Assembly: GCA_020635995.1 (NCBI GenBank)
Contig: JACJYS010000001.1
Location: forward strand, 558,001 to 622,000
Source: Chitinophagales bacterium
GTDB taxonomy: Bacteria > Bacteroidota > Bacteroidia > Chitinophagales > UBA8649
DNA length: 64,000 nucleotides
Reading direction: 5' to 3'
A model generated the notes under the pieces. It was not told the DNA's origin. It ran no database searches and saw only the letters and a list, made by a program, of their open reading frames with translations. A program made the position numbers and the translations under genes. The first letter of the stretch is position 1, and every line of letters begins with the position of its first letter. This document shows positions 9,216 through 18,581 of the stretch, one piece after another.

Positions 9216-9495
9216 GCACTTTAACCCACGATTTAAACTCAGGTAAAAGAACGGTAGAATCGCAAACGCCTATAGATTCTCCTTTGCATTCGTCTATTTC
9301 TTTATAAACTATTTGAATTTTTGTGCCGTCAGCCACACCGTCTAAATCTTTTACATTGCAAACTCTAAAATTCTCATCGCCAGCTTTTAGGTATATAACA
9401 TCGGTACACGGTATAGATATTTCAACTTCTTGTACATCTTTGCCACAAGAGAACATTAACAAACTTAAGCTGAATATTACAATTAATTTTTTCAT
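9202..9495 (-). CDS. Small lipoprotein (97 aa, hypothetical)
   Basis: The start is placed at ATG 9495, which gives a clean lipoprotein signal (MKKLIVIFSLSLLMFSC, lipidated Cys17). A longer frame reaches into the upstream receptor gene and is unlikely. The mature ~80 residues hold Cys residues in IPCTDV, FRVCNV, DECKG and GVCDS, perhaps two disulfides. The gene lies 34 bases downstream of the TonB-dependent receptor on the same strand, so it is probably that receptor's accessory lipoprotein. No family is recognised. Confidence 0.7.
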   Translation of the reverse strand: MKKLIVIFSLSLLMFSCGKDVQEVEISIPCTDVIYLKAGDENFRVCNVKDLDGVADGTKIQIVYKEIDECKGESIGVCDSTVLLPEFKSWVKVQYQI

Positions 9496-9529
9496 TTTAG
9501 TATTTAGTTTAAAGCACAAATATAAGAAG

Positions 9530-11926
9530 CTATTTCTTTTTTTCTTTTCTTTTCTTTGCGTCTTGCTCTTTGTCAACAAGTTTCTTGCCAAAAAAATCTA
9601 TATTAAAAGCTAATATTGGCAATATTCCCATTTGATATTTGTAGTCTATTTTGCCTGTATCTTTGTTATAAAACTCTCGTAATATGTTTTTATAATTTAC
9701 AAAATTGGCTAAATCTAAAGAGAGTGTCCAAGAAAAATTTCGTTGGTTTTTCTTATAAGCAATTCTAAAATCGGGTCTAAAATAATTTTTGTATCGCTGT
9801 GTAAAAGCTAAGGAATCTATTTCCACTTCTTCATCTGCTATTTTTGAGGCATTTTCGTCTATTGGGGTATAATTAAACCCACCGGAGTATTGCAAACGCA
9901 TACCTAATTCTAAAGAATTATTTTTCTTAAACTGAAATTCTTTGCCACCCATTAAAGCTAATCCAAAACGATTATCGTAAGCTGTAGAATACCATTTTTT
10001 GTCAATAGTTCGGTAAGAAGATTTAAAAACGGTAGCATTAAAATTTAAAAACCAATTTTTACTGTAGTATTTTTCTATATTTATATCTACGCCATAGTTC
10101 ATACCCACACCTTTGCTTACTAATGAATCTAAAGCAAAACCATCTCTATCATTTAGCATCATATAGGTAGTGCCTGTTTGTGGCGTAATAGGCAAATGAA
10201 AAAGATATTGGAAGTAGGGTTCTACTTTTATTTTTAAATTATTAATAGGTAGCACTTCGTAGCCCAGTACAAAATGATTGTTTTTAATAAGTTTTAAATT
10301 TCTATTAGGAAATGTATTGGGTATAGTTTTGCTCTCTGTAAAATAAGAGCCCAAAGGTAAATGCTGACTGTGCAAGCCATAGGCAAAAGTTAGGGTGTGG
10401 CGTTTACTTATTTTTTGCTGAATAGAAATTCGGGGTTCTGCAAAAACAGAATTGTTTAAGGCTAAATATAAACCATGCACGCCACCTACGATGGTGGTGG
10501 TGGGCGTAGGTCTGTATTGCATTTGCACAAAAGGCTGTAGCAACGTAGTAGTTCCTTTTCCTTGTATTAATAAGTCTGTTTGGTTGGTTAAATTATTTAG
10601 TTCTGTTTCTTTAAACTTATAAAAAATTTGATGAGCTTCTAATCCTGCTTTTAAGTTTAGTCCTGCTTTTATTCTTAAATTGTAGGTAGAGTTTAGTCCT
10701 ATTCTTGAATCTCGGTAGGCTCTGTATTTAAAATTGTGAAATTGAATATTGTTGCTCAGTGTATCGTAACTGTCAGTTATATCATTAAAAGAGCCGGCTA
10801 CAACCGTTTTAACGTAAGATTTTTTATTGATAAGTTGCGTCCACGATACGCCAACAATTCCCAAATTAGTTACAAAATCTATTTGAAGTTTATCGGAATA
10901 GCCTTCCCATTTTGTAGAATCTTTTTTGGCATAAGTAATTTCTGAACTCAAGCCTCCCAAGCCAAAAATATTAATATAAGCTTTCTTTTTAGTAGGTACA
11001 TTAATGTTAAAAGCTACATCTTGAAAAACATTTTCTGTGTTTTCTCCCACTACGTTTAAGCCTATTTTATTAAGCAAACCTAAGGTAGAATATCTATAAT
11101 TAAACAAGTAAGATGCTTTAGATTCTTTTTTAAAAGGTCCTTCTGCACCAAACTCTAAACCTATCATGCCCGCTTTAAAAGAAAACTCGTGGCGTTCATT
11201 ATTTCCTTTTCGGTAAGAAATATCAAAAACTCCGGCTAAGGCATTTCCGTATTCTGCGGAAAAAGCCCCGGTAGAAAAATCGGAACCCCCCATTAAATGA
11301 GGCGAAAGTGCCGTAATACCACCACCCGAAGAACCCGGACGAGAAAAGTGGTTTACGTTAGGAACATCTATGCCTTCTAATCGCCAAAGTACGCCTACGG
11401 CTGAGTTGCCTCTTATCATCACATCATTATTGTTGTCTTGGTTGCTCATTACTCCGGGCGAGTTTAGTGCCACCCTGCCGGGGTCGTTTATGCTTCCGGC
11501 AAACCTATTAGTTTCTTTTATACTAAAAGATTTGGTGCTTATTTGTAAGCTTTCATTTTTTGGTAATCCTTGTTTTTTTGCCGTTACTACCACTTCTTCA
11601 GTTTGGTTAACCATTTCTTGCATTTGTATATCTAAAGTTAGCTCTTTACCGGAGGTAAGTGTAAGTAAACCAGATGAATAGGGTTCGTATCCTAAATAAC
11701 TACACTGCACATTCACTCTGCCTACAGGCACATTTTTTAGCTTATAATATCCGTCAAAATCTGTGGTGCTTGAAATAATATCTTCTCCATTTTTAATAAA
11801 AACTGTAGCACTGAGGAGTGGTTGTTGGGTTACTCCGTCAAGCACTCTTCCTTTTATAGTTTGGTTACTTTGAGCAAAAGAAAGCATAGAAAGTGTAGAG
11901 AATAAAAAAAAGTAAAATAATTTCAT
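9530..11926 (-). CDS. TonB-dependent outer-membrane receptor with CarboxypepD-regulatory-like domain
   Basis: 798 residues. Signal peptide 1-18; a carboxypeptidase-regulatory-like beta-sandwich at ~22-105 (TIKGRVLDGVTQQPLLSATV, DGYYKLKNVPVG); a plug domain from ~115 (MIRGNSAVGVLWRLEGIDVP); then a long beta-barrel. It takes up an unknown substrate across the outer membrane using TonB energy. No SusD partner is adjacent, so it is not a typical SusCD pair. The C-terminus is odd: instead of an aromatic last barrel residue it has a Lys-rich tail (DAKKRKEKKK). A small lipoprotein gene follows. Confidence 0.88.
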   Translation of the reverse strand: MKLFYFFLFSTLSMLSFAQSNQTIKGRVLDGVTQQPLLSATVFIKNGEDIISSTTDFDGYYKLKNVPVGRVNVQCSYLGYEPYSSGLLTLTSGKELTLDIQMQEMVNQTEEVVVTAKKQGLPKNESLQISTKSFSIKETNRFAGSINDPGRVALNSPGVMSNQDNNNDVMIRGNSAVGVLWRLEGIDVPNVNHFSRPGSSGGGITALSPHLMGGSDFSTGAFSAEYGNALAGVFDISYRKGNNERHEFSFKAGMIGLEFGAEGPFKKESKASYLFNYRYSTLGLLNKIGLNVVGENTENVFQDVAFNINVPTKKKAYINIFGLGGLSSEITYAKKDSTKWEGYSDKLQIDFVTNLGIVGVSWTQLINKKSYVKTVVAGSFNDITDSYDTLSNNIQFHNFKYRAYRDSRIGLNSTYNLRIKAGLNLKAGLEAHQIFYKFKETELNNLTNQTDLLIQGKGTTTLLQPFVQMQYRPTPTTTIVGGVHGLYLALNNSVFAEPRISIQQKISKRHTLTFAYGLHSQHLPLGSYFTESKTIPNTFPNRNLKLIKNNHFVLGYEVLPINNLKIKVEPYFQYLFHLPITPQTGTTYMMLNDRDGFALDSLVSKGVGMNYGVDINIEKYYSKNWFLNFNATVFKSSYRTIDKKWYSTAYDNRFGLALMGGKEFQFKKNNSLELGMRLQYSGGFNYTPIDENASKIADEEVEIDSLAFTQRYKNYFRPDFRIAYKKNQRNFSWTLSLDLANFVNYKNILREFYNKDTGKIDYKYQMGILPILAFNIDFFGKKLVDKEQDAKKRKEKKK

Positions 11927-12138
11927 TCAGTATGTTGGATTGGTTAAATCAAAACTACAAAAGTTTTTTTAAATAAAAACACCTGTTTAATTATAATAAA
12001 AAAATTATAAATATCTGTTATTACATCATTTCTTAACGTATTTTTGATTAAGGTCAGTTAAAAGTGCACCTTAAGTTTGCAAGTGGGGCACCCATTAACC
12101 GAAAACTCCGTAAAAAATTAAACTGTTTGAAGAACGGA

Positions 12139-12179
12139 GTGATGATTTTTTTGAACTAAAAGTTCAAAAAAATCATCAC
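12139..12179. repeat. Perfect 19-bp inverted repeat
   Basis: Left arm GTGATGATTTTTTTGAACT, centre AAA, right arm its exact complement. The arms are too A/T-run-rich for a classic terminator and far from both gene ends. It could be a mobile-element end or a transcript-stabilising hairpin. Confidence 0.7.
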
Positions 12180-12338
12180 ATTAGGGGCGTCATTCCATAA
12201 AATTTTGTAGTGAAACGGAAAAATTTATATGGAATCCCAAATTCCTTTTACGGAAACAATTATTAAATTGATGTTCCGAACACCTGTGAGATTTTAATGG
12301 GTCGCTGAAAACTTAGTGCGATTCCCTGACTGCCGTCA

Positions 12339-12394
12339 CCTGTCTACCGTAGAGGTAGAGGCAAGTTTTGTAACTTTTCTTTAGAAGAAAAGTT
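12339..12394 (+). repeat. CCTGTCT-hairpin repeat, copy 1
   Basis: Starts CCTGTCTACCG, contains AGGTAGA and TTTTGTAACTTTT, and ends in a 10-bp stem AACTTTTCTT/AAGAAAAGTT with a 3-nt loop. The same order (CCTGTCTGCCG, AGGTAGA, TTTTGTTACTTTT, stem) occurs on the minus strand at 63876-63926. Confidence 0.55.
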
Positions 12395-12485
12395 AATGTA
12401 AAATACTTCATAGGTATCTTTACAGATAGTTATAAAAATATTATATTAAAAAAACAATATGATAATATTTATGTAACAGAGTAGG

Positions 12486-13409
12486 TTACAACTCCGGCAA
12501 GAAAATTTCTGCCATCATACACCTGGCACTACCGCCACCTACTTCTTCTATAAAATTAATAGGCACGGTTATTATTTCTGTATGAGCTTCTATTTGGCTA
12601 AGTTGCTTTTCTGTCAGCGAGTCATAAGCACGCTGGCTCATAATTAAAAACAATTGTTTATCATCATTATAAACTTGTAGCATATTGCCTGCAAAATGTT
12701 GCTCTAATTGCTCTCTTGTTATTTCTATTATTTCTAAACCGTCTTCTTCTAAAGATGCTTTAACTTCTGTTCTTTCGGCTTTGTTGGTTATGGAATCTAA
12801 GCAAATTACGGCAAATTCATAGCCTATACACATTACTACATTAGTGTGATATTGCTCTTCGCCATTAGTTTTGTAGGCATGAAACTGTATTAAATCGTAT
12901 TCTATTTCTTTGGCAAATTTTTTAAGCAGTTTTTCATTAGTTCTTGGTGAAATACAAGCATAAACTTTGCTGTGTAGATGGTCAAAAATCATACTGCCTG
13001 TTCCTTCTAATATTAATCCTTCATTTTCATAGTGCGACCAATCATTTACACTATTTACGGCAAAATTTTCTTTAATAAACTCAATAATTTCCGGGTCGCG
13101 TTCTACTCTTCTATTTTTGGTGAGCATGGGATACAAATAAATATCTCCATTTTGGTGCATGCTTATCCAGTTATTAGGGAAAATAGCGTCTGGTTTTTCC
13201 GGTGTTTCATCATCTTCTACTACCCAAACATTTATGTTGTTTTCCTCTAAAATATCTACCATTTTATCAAACTCTTCTTGAGCTTTTGCTATGGTTTCAG
13301 CTTTGCTTAAAGCAGGTTTGTTTTGGTAATCGTTTGTTTTGGCTGTTTCTTCGTTATACTGGAAAGAAGCGGGTCTTACCATTAAAATATTAGAAGCACA
13401 TTGTATCAT
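12486..13409 (-). CDS. ctlX: Amidinotransferase-fold hydrolase (CtlX-type)
   Basis: 307 residues of the arginine deiminase/DDAH (pentein) fold, closest to the CtlX group linked to citrulline use. Visible features are the N-terminal NILMVRPASFQYN, the acidic substrate segment PDAIFPNNWIS, the catalytic His in QYHTNVVMCIG, and the catalytic Cys297 in GGGSARCMMAEIF near the end. It should cleave the guanidino or ureido group of an arginine-like substrate. It lies 3 bases downstream of a secreted EEP-fold gene, forming a two-gene operon. The symbol rests on family resemblance; the true substrate is untested. Confidence 0.8.
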   Translation of the reverse strand: MIQCASNILMVRPASFQYNEETAKTNDYQNKPALSKAETIAKAQEEFDKMVDILEENNINVWVVEDDETPEKPDAIFPNNWISMHQNGDIYLYPMLTKNRRVERDPEIIEFIKENFAVNSVNDWSHYENEGLILEGTGSMIFDHLHSKVYACISPRTNEKLLKKFAKEIEYDLIQFHAYKTNGEEQYHTNVVMCIGYEFAVICLDSITNKAERTEVKASLEEDGLEIIEITREQLEQHFAGNMLQVYNDDKQLFLIMSQRAYDSLTEKQLSQIEAHTEIITVPINFIEEVGGGSARCMMAEIFLPEL

Positions 13410-13412
13410 TTT

Positions 13413-14474
13413 TTATTGCAATTGTACGTTTAATAAAACAGGTTGATGGTCAGAATATTTAAAATCTATATTTACACCTTTTACTTCTTCTATTTTTACA
13501 TTAGGAGAAACTAAGTAAAAATCAATAAGCGTAGTAAAAGTTTCTCCTTTTATATACGGAGTGGCTAATTTTCGGTTAGTAGGAGTTGTGGTATCATAAG
13601 CCCAAAGCCAACCTTCGGGCATAAAATCTTCTGCTATATTATCTTGGTAATAGTCATCGGCACTGCCTGCGGCAAAAGTAGCGTAATTAAAATTTGGCGG
13701 GCATTGATTCCAATCGGCTCCTACTATTACGTAGTTTCCTTTTTCGTATTCTGCCAACAAATGATTTCTTAAATACTCCATTTCTAAAGGCTTTAACTTG
13801 CCTCCATCGTAAGCCGAATTATGGGAGTTTATGACTATCAGTTCTTTCCCGTTTGCCACAGGAATTCTACTTTCTAACATACATCTATCTAAATGAAAAA
13901 CCCTAACAGGCCAATCATAGCTACCCGGAAACTGGAAACGGGTAGTTTCAGTTACTTTATATTTGCTGTATGTAGCTACACCACTTTTTACTTTCCCTAT
14001 TGGCGAAAAGCTAACTAATGGTTTTGGTACATATTTCACATTAAAGTTTAAGGCTATAGCATTGCTGTAATTATCTGCCAATTCATCTGCTATTCCTTGG
14101 TATTCATTGGTTTCGTAGCTTCTCTTTGAATTTACATCTACTTCTTGCAGCAAAATAAAATCGGTATTGCTATGTTCTGCTATGGTTTTTTTAATGCCAT
14201 TAAAATATTCTTGATGAATAGCTTTACTCGGTCTTACCATTTTACCTCCATCCAAAAAGAAATCGCTTTTATCGCCCAAGCCACTGTAGCCAATATTCCA
14301 TATCATAAAACTTAAGTGGGCACTGTCTGCCACACTTTCTGTTCTATTGTTTTCGGTGCTGAGCTTAGTTACTTCCTGTGGCTTAAAATCATTGATAGTT
14401 CCATAAGCTAATACGGCAGCCACATAAAGTCCGTAAGCCAAAATAGGTATCAATAAAAACTTTAGGTATTTCAT
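13413..14474 (-). CDS. Endonuclease/exonuclease/phosphatase (EEP) family protein
   Basis: 353 residues with an N-terminal membrane anchor or signal (residues ~4-25). The EEP fold shows its motifs in order: SFMIWNIGYSG, ILLQEVD with the metal-binding Glu, VINSHNSAYDGGK, VGADWNQCP (Asp/Asn metal and phosphate site), and the C-terminal YSDHQPVLL catalytic Asp-His pair. Members cleave phosphodiesters or phosphomonoesters such as DNA, phospholipids or phosphoinositides. The substrate is unknown here and the protein acts outside the cytoplasm. First gene of the operon with ctlX. Confidence 0.82.
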   Translation of the reverse strand: MKYLKFLLIPILAYGLYVAAVLAYGTINDFKPQEVTKLSTENNRTESVADSAHLSFMIWNIGYSGLGDKSDFFLDGGKMVRPSKAIHQEYFNGIKKTIAEHSNTDFILLQEVDVNSKRSYETNEYQGIADELADNYSNAIALNFNVKYVPKPLVSFSPIGKVKSGVATYSKYKVTETTRFQFPGSYDWPVRVFHLDRCMLESRIPVANGKELIVINSHNSAYDGGKLKPLEMEYLRNHLLAEYEKGNYVIVGADWNQCPPNFNYATFAAGSADDYYQDNIAEDFMPEGWLWAYDTTTPTNRKLATPYIKGETFTTLIDFYLVSPNVKIEEVKGVNIDFKYSDHQPVLLNVQLQ

Positions 14475-14533
14475 GGTGCTTTTGGTTTTATTTACTTACA
14501 AATATCTAATATTCTTTCTAAAATAGAAATAAA

Positions 14534-14563
14534 AAAAGATAACACGTAAATGTTATCTTTTTA
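14534..14563 (-). terminator. Intrinsic terminator after the 74-aa membrane protein gene
   Basis: 12-bp stem AAAAAGATAACA/TGTTATCTTTTT, loop CGTAAA. On the minus strand it is followed by a T-run and lies 30 bases after the stop at 14593. Confidence 0.75.
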
Positions 14564-14592
14564 ACTTTATAATAGAGGGTTGATATTCAATA

Positions 14593-14817
14593 CTATTTAA
14601 CGTCTGGTTCGGTACTAAATCTTAACAACAAAATACCGGCTACCATAATAAATGCCCAAAATACAGTTTGTGCTGCTAATCCCACATCTAATAAACCTTT
14701 TACAGAATCTGCCGGATTATATGGTAAATGTGCAGATGAGTTTAAATACAAAAATAAGTTTCCTAAACAAGCTAATGTGCCTACAAGAGCTAACATTGCA
14801 CCTAATACTTTTGCCAT
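14593..14817 (-). CDS. Small two-helix membrane protein (hypothetical)
   Basis: 74 residues with two hydrophobic helices (about 4-24 and 45-66) joined by a polar loop with SSAHLPYNPADSVKG. The C-terminus is short and charged. It is monocistronic, with its own terminator. No function is recognised. Confidence 0.6.
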   Translation of the reverse strand: MAKVLGAMLALVGTLACLGNLFLYLNSSAHLPYNPADSVKGLLDVGLAAQTVFWAFIMVAGILLLRFSTEPDVK

Positions 14818-14957
14818 AGTTTTTCTTAATTTTAGGCAAAGTTAGTATAAATAGACAATTTTCTCAAAAAATTATTTTATAAATTCCAATATTAGCATAA
14901 ACTTTTCTTGAAAAGGATATTTTTCCGTAACTTCAAACGCATAATTTTTACTTTGAA

Positions 14958-16223
14958 ATGGAAAGTTTAGCCCAAGCTTTAAATATTGGCATACCGCTTT
15001 TTTTAATTCTTATAGCCATTGAGTTTTTGTATGGTTATTTTACACATAATCAAACTTTAAATTTGCCCGATACGGTATCCAGTTTAAGCAGTGGCATTAC
15101 TAATATTACTAAAAGTGTTTTAGGCTTAATAGTAGCCATAGTTTCTTATGATTGGATAGAAAGAAATTTTGCTATTTTTAATCTGGAAGTTAAGTGGTGG
15201 ATGTTTCCTGTTGTTTTTATTGCCAAAGATTTTTCGGGATATTGGATACACCGTTTTGAACATAAAGTAAATTATTTTTGGAACAGACATATTATACATC
15301 ACAGTAGTGAAGAGTTTAACTTGCCTTGTGCTTTACGCCAATCTATTTCAGAAATTTTTTCCTTTGGAATTTTCTTTGTTTTTCCGCTGGCGTTTTTAGG
15401 TATTCCGTCAGAGGTTTTTGCTATTGTAGCTCCTATTCATCTGTTTGCTCAGTTTTGGTATCATACCCGCCATATAAATAAAATGGGGAAAGTGCTGGAG
15501 TATGTTATCGTTACTCCTTCGCACCACAGAGTACACCATGCTATTAATGATATTTATTTAGACAAAAACTTTTCTCAAATTTTTATTTTTTGGGATAGAA
15601 TATTTGGTACTTTTCAAGAGGAATTAGAAAACGAACCGTGTGTTTATGGCGTAAAAAGGCAGGTAAATACATGGAATCCTATAATTATTAATTTTCAGCA
15701 CGCCTTTTTGGTTTGGAAAGATTTTATTTTAACCAGAAGTTGGAAAGATAAATTTAAAATTTGGTTTATGCCCACCGGCTGGCGTCCTGCCGATAGAGAA
15801 GCGACAAACCCTATTGATTATATTAAAGACCCTTTTACCCAAGTTAAATATCAGCCTTTTATTAAAGTGTGGGTGCAGGCGTGGAGTCTTATACAAACTA
15901 CAGTTACGGTTATTATTGCATTAGTGCTTTTTAATCATATAAGCCTTATTCCTTTTTATCAGGCTCTTTTGGTGGGGGCATTTATTTTTTTAGAAGTATA
16001 TAGCTACACTACTATTATGGATGGCAAAAAACACGGTGCTGTTTTAGAAATTATAAAATCAATAATTGGTATAGTAGGTATTTATTATTTCACACAGAAT
16101 TTAATACTTGAAAGTTGGGTTAGCAGTTTATTAATTGCCATTGCAGTATATTATGGCGTTTGTATTTTACTTTCTGCATATTATTTAGTAGATAAAACGG
16201 CTAAGGTAGAAACCATTGTTTAG
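14958..16223 (+). CDS. Sterol desaturase / fatty acid hydroxylase superfamily membrane protein
   Basis: 421 residues with several membrane helices. The di-iron His clusters of the superfamily are present in order: HRFEH, HIIHH (near residue 112-116) and HHRVHH (near 191-196). These enzymes hydroxylate or desaturate lipids at the membrane. The C-terminal ~120 residues add three more hydrophobic helices, as in the longer Bacteroidota members. The lipid substrate cannot be inferred. Convergent with the mechanosensitive channel gene, four bases apart. Confidence 0.85.
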   Translation: MESLAQALNIGIPLFLILIAIEFLYGYFTHNQTLNLPDTVSSLSSGITNITKSVLGLIVAIVSYDWIERNFAIFNLEVKWWMFPVVFIAKDFSGYWIHRFEHKVNYFWNRHIIHHSSEEFNLPCALRQSISEIFSFGIFFVFPLAFLGIPSEVFAIVAPIHLFAQFWYHTRHINKMGKVLEYVIVTPSHHRVHHAINDIYLDKNFSQIFIFWDRIFGTFQEELENEPCVYGVKRQVNTWNPIIINFQHAFLVWKDFILTRSWKDKFKIWFMPTGWRPADREATNPIDYIKDPFTQVKYQPFIKVWVQAWSLIQTTVTVIIALVLFNHISLIPFYQALLVGAFIFLEVYSYTTIMDGKKHGAVLEIIKSIIGIVGIYYFTQNLILESWVSSLLIAIAVYYGVCILLSAYYLVDKTAKVETIV

Positions 16224-16227
16224 CAAT

Positions 16228-17067
16228 TTACTCCTGATTTGCCATTAAGTTTAAAACTTGGCGTTTTACGTTTTTGCGTATAGCTTTTTCTATTTCTCTA
16301 TTAGGTTGTTTAAGTGTAAACTGATACTTAAAAGCAATATGGTCGTTCTGTATTTCTTCAATTCTAAGATTAATTGATTTTTCTATTATGTTTTGTATGT
16401 TGTCTTTTAAGGTTTCGTACAATACCGCTTCTAATTCATCTGCCGATTTTAAAAATTTGGTATTCAACACAAAATCTATGCTTGTTTTTCTTATTTTTCG
16501 CTTAGAATAATTAATAAAATCTGTGGAGTAAATAATGTTATTGGGAATATAAACTACATCATCATCATCGTTTAAAAGCACTACGTTAGATAAGTTTATT
16601 TCCTTTACTTTGCCTCTATGTTCTCTTATTTGAATGTTGTCATCAATTTCAATTTCTTTAGAAAAAACAGTAATTAAACCGCTAATAATATTGGCTAAAT
16701 AATCTTTAGAAACTACGGCAATAGCTGCCGCTACGATACTTAAAGAGGTAACAAAATTGATAAACTTTAAGTTGAAAAAACTTAAGATGGTTATAATTGT
16801 AGCAAAAAACAAAATGATGTAATGCAGGTTGTTAATGGCTTCAATTACATTATTTGTCTGATTATTTTTTAAGCCTTTTTTACGTCTATAATAATGAAAG
16901 AAAATGTGTTTAAACAACTCAGAAAATGCAGAAAAAGCTATAAACCATACAGAATAGTAAACAACCCGATATAGCCAATTAGCTTCTATAGTTCCCCAAG
17001 GAAAGAAAACTAATAGAGCTACCGTTGCTATAAAAGCTAATATTCTATATAAGATTCTAAAGTTCAT
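16228..17067 (-). CDS. MscS-family mechanosensitive ion channel
   Basis: 279 residues with four hydrophobic helices (about 7-24, 28-45, 73-95, 100-125), then the MscS beta domain with the signature AVVSKDYLANIISGLITVF and the cytoplasmic segment EIEIDDNIQIREHRGKVKEI. It should open under membrane tension to release solutes during osmotic downshock. It lies 10 bases downstream of serS and is probably co-transcribed with it. Confidence 0.82.
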   Translation of the reverse strand: MNFRILYRILAFIATVALLVFFPWGTIEANWLYRVVYYSVWFIAFSAFSELFKHIFFHYYRRKKGLKNNQTNNVIEAINNLHYIILFFATIITILSFFNLKFINFVTSLSIVAAAIAVVSKDYLANIISGLITVFSKEIEIDDNIQIREHRGKVKEINLSNVVLLNDDDDVVYIPNNIIYSTDFINYSKRKIRKTSIDFVLNTKFLKSADELEAVLYETLKDNIQNIIEKSINLRIEEIQNDHIAFKYQFTLKQPNREIEKAIRKNVKRQVLNLMANQE

Positions 17068-17077
17068 TTTTTGTTTT

Positions 17078-18355
17078 TTACTTCAAAACATCAAAACCTA
17101 CATATTCTCGCAATGCTTTTGGTATGTTTATACCATCTTTTGTTTGGTTGTTTTCTAACATGGCAGCCATAATACGTGGCAAAGCCAAGGCACTTCCATT
17201 TAGTGTGTGTACCAATGCTCGCTTACCGTCATTATTTTTATAGCGAAGTTTTAATCTATTGCTTTGGTAAGTTTCAAAATTTGAAATACTACTTACTTCA
17301 AGCCACCTTTTTTGTGCGGCACTATAAACTTCTATATCATAAGTTAATGCTGAGGTAAAGCCCATATCGCCACCACATAAACGCAATACTCTATACGGCA
17401 ATTCTAAAGCTTGCACTAAACTTTCTACGTGAGCAACCATTTCTTCTAAAACGGCATAACTCTTTTCGGGATGAACTATTTGTACAAGCTCTACTTTATC
17501 AAACTGATGCAAACGGTTTAAGCCCCGAACGTGAGCACCATAAGAACCCGCTTCTCTTCTAAAACACGGTGTATATCCCGTTAATTTTATAGGCAGTTGA
17601 TTTTCTTCTACTATTTCATCTCTATAAATATTAGTTATAGGCACTTCTGCCGTAGGAATCATATAATATTGCTCTAACTTCATTTCGTACATCTGTCCCT
17701 CTTTGTCAGGAAGCTGTCCTGTGGCTTTTGCACTATCGGCATTAACCATTAAAGGTGGCACTATTTCCGTATAGCCGGCTTCTTCGGCTTTAGCCAAAAA
17801 GAAATTAATCATTCCCCTTTGTAGTTTAGCTCCTTTACCCGTAAAAACAGGGAAACCGGCTCCCGTTAGTTTTACACCAAGTTCTAAATCAAAAATATTA
17901 TACTTGGTAGCCAACTCCCAGTGTGGCAGTTCATTGTCTTCTGCCAATGTAGGAAAATCGCCCCAAGTGCGTACTACTTCATTATCTTCCGGTGTTTTCC
18001 CTTTAGGTACATTTTTATGAGGTACGTTTGGCACTTGCAGTAAAGCCTCTTCCAGTTCTGCTAATATGTTATTTTGTTCTTCTTGTAGCTCTTTTGCTTT
18101 TTCTTTAAGCTCTGTGGTTTTTTCTCGCAGGGCATTTCCTTCTGCGTGCTTACCACTTTTAAAAAGTTCTCCTATTTCTTTAGAAAGATTATTTAATTGA
18201 GCTAATATTTCGTCTAATTCAGTTTGCGTACTTTTTCTTTTATCATCTACAGAAACTAAATTATTAAGTACTTCATCGGCATTTTCTATATTTCTTTTTA
18301 ATAAACCTTCTTTGGCGGTTTCAAAATTTTCTCTTACAAAATTAATATCGAGCAT
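17078..18355 (-). CDS. serS: Seryl-tRNA synthetase
   Basis: 425 residues, the usual length. The N-terminal tRNA-binding coiled coil (about 30-105, Lys/Glu-rich heptads) precedes the class II catalytic core. Motif 2 appears as TPCFRREAGSYG and motif 3 as NGSALALPRIMAAMLEN, with the GxxR-type arginine. It charges tRNA-Ser with serine in the cytoplasm. First gene of an operon with the MscS-type channel, divergent from rho. Confidence 0.96.
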   Translation of the reverse strand: MLDINFVRENFETAKEGLLKRNIENADEVLNNLVSVDDKRKSTQTELDEILAQLNNLSKEIGELFKSGKHAEGNALREKTTELKEKAKELQEEQNNILAELEEALLQVPNVPHKNVPKGKTPEDNEVVRTWGDFPTLAEDNELPHWELATKYNIFDLELGVKLTGAGFPVFTGKGAKLQRGMINFFLAKAEEAGYTEIVPPLMVNADSAKATGQLPDKEGQMYEMKLEQYYMIPTAEVPITNIYRDEIVEENQLPIKLTGYTPCFRREAGSYGAHVRGLNRLHQFDKVELVQIVHPEKSYAVLEEMVAHVESLVQALELPYRVLRLCGGDMGFTSALTYDIEVYSAAQKRWLEVSSISNFETYQSNRLKLRYKNNDGKRALVHTLNGSALALPRIMAAMLENNQTKDGINIPKALREYVGFDVLK

Positions 18356-18503
18356 TATTCATTATTTTGCCACAAAAATAGTTAGAAAAAAGATGTAGCA
18401 ACACATAAAAACCGCATAACATTGCAAAATTCCACTTTTTTTTAAATTTTTATTTGTAGAAACAAAAACTTTGCGTAACATTGCAACGGCTTTAAGGAGC
18501 TAT

Positions 18504-18519
18504 GTGCAAGGTCTTGCAC
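18504..18519. promoter_or_regulatory. Palindrome in the rho leader
   Basis: GTGCAAG-GT-CTTGCAC, a perfect 7-bp stem 62 bases upstream of the rho start. Two direct copies of TAACATTGCAA lie upstream in the same 200-bp interval. It could be an operator or an RNA hairpin used in rho autoregulation; neither is shown. Confidence 0.4.
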
Positions 18520-18581
18520 TTCAAAACAAAAAAACAATTCACTCTTTTTACTAAGAAAAAAATACTTCAAAATAGAAATTT

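Larger units (their letters stand above)
11927..12485. other. Non-coding interval with two structured repeats
   Basis: 559 bases without a supportable gene. It holds a perfect 19-bp hairpin (12139-12179), an ATTCCATA/TATGGAAT pair, and a repeat (12339-12394) related to one near the window's end. No tRNA or small ORF was recognised. Confidence 0.6.

Noticed and set aside
9496..9591. N-terminal extension of the 97-aa lipoprotein
   Set aside because: It lies inside the receptor gene and precedes an intact signal peptide.
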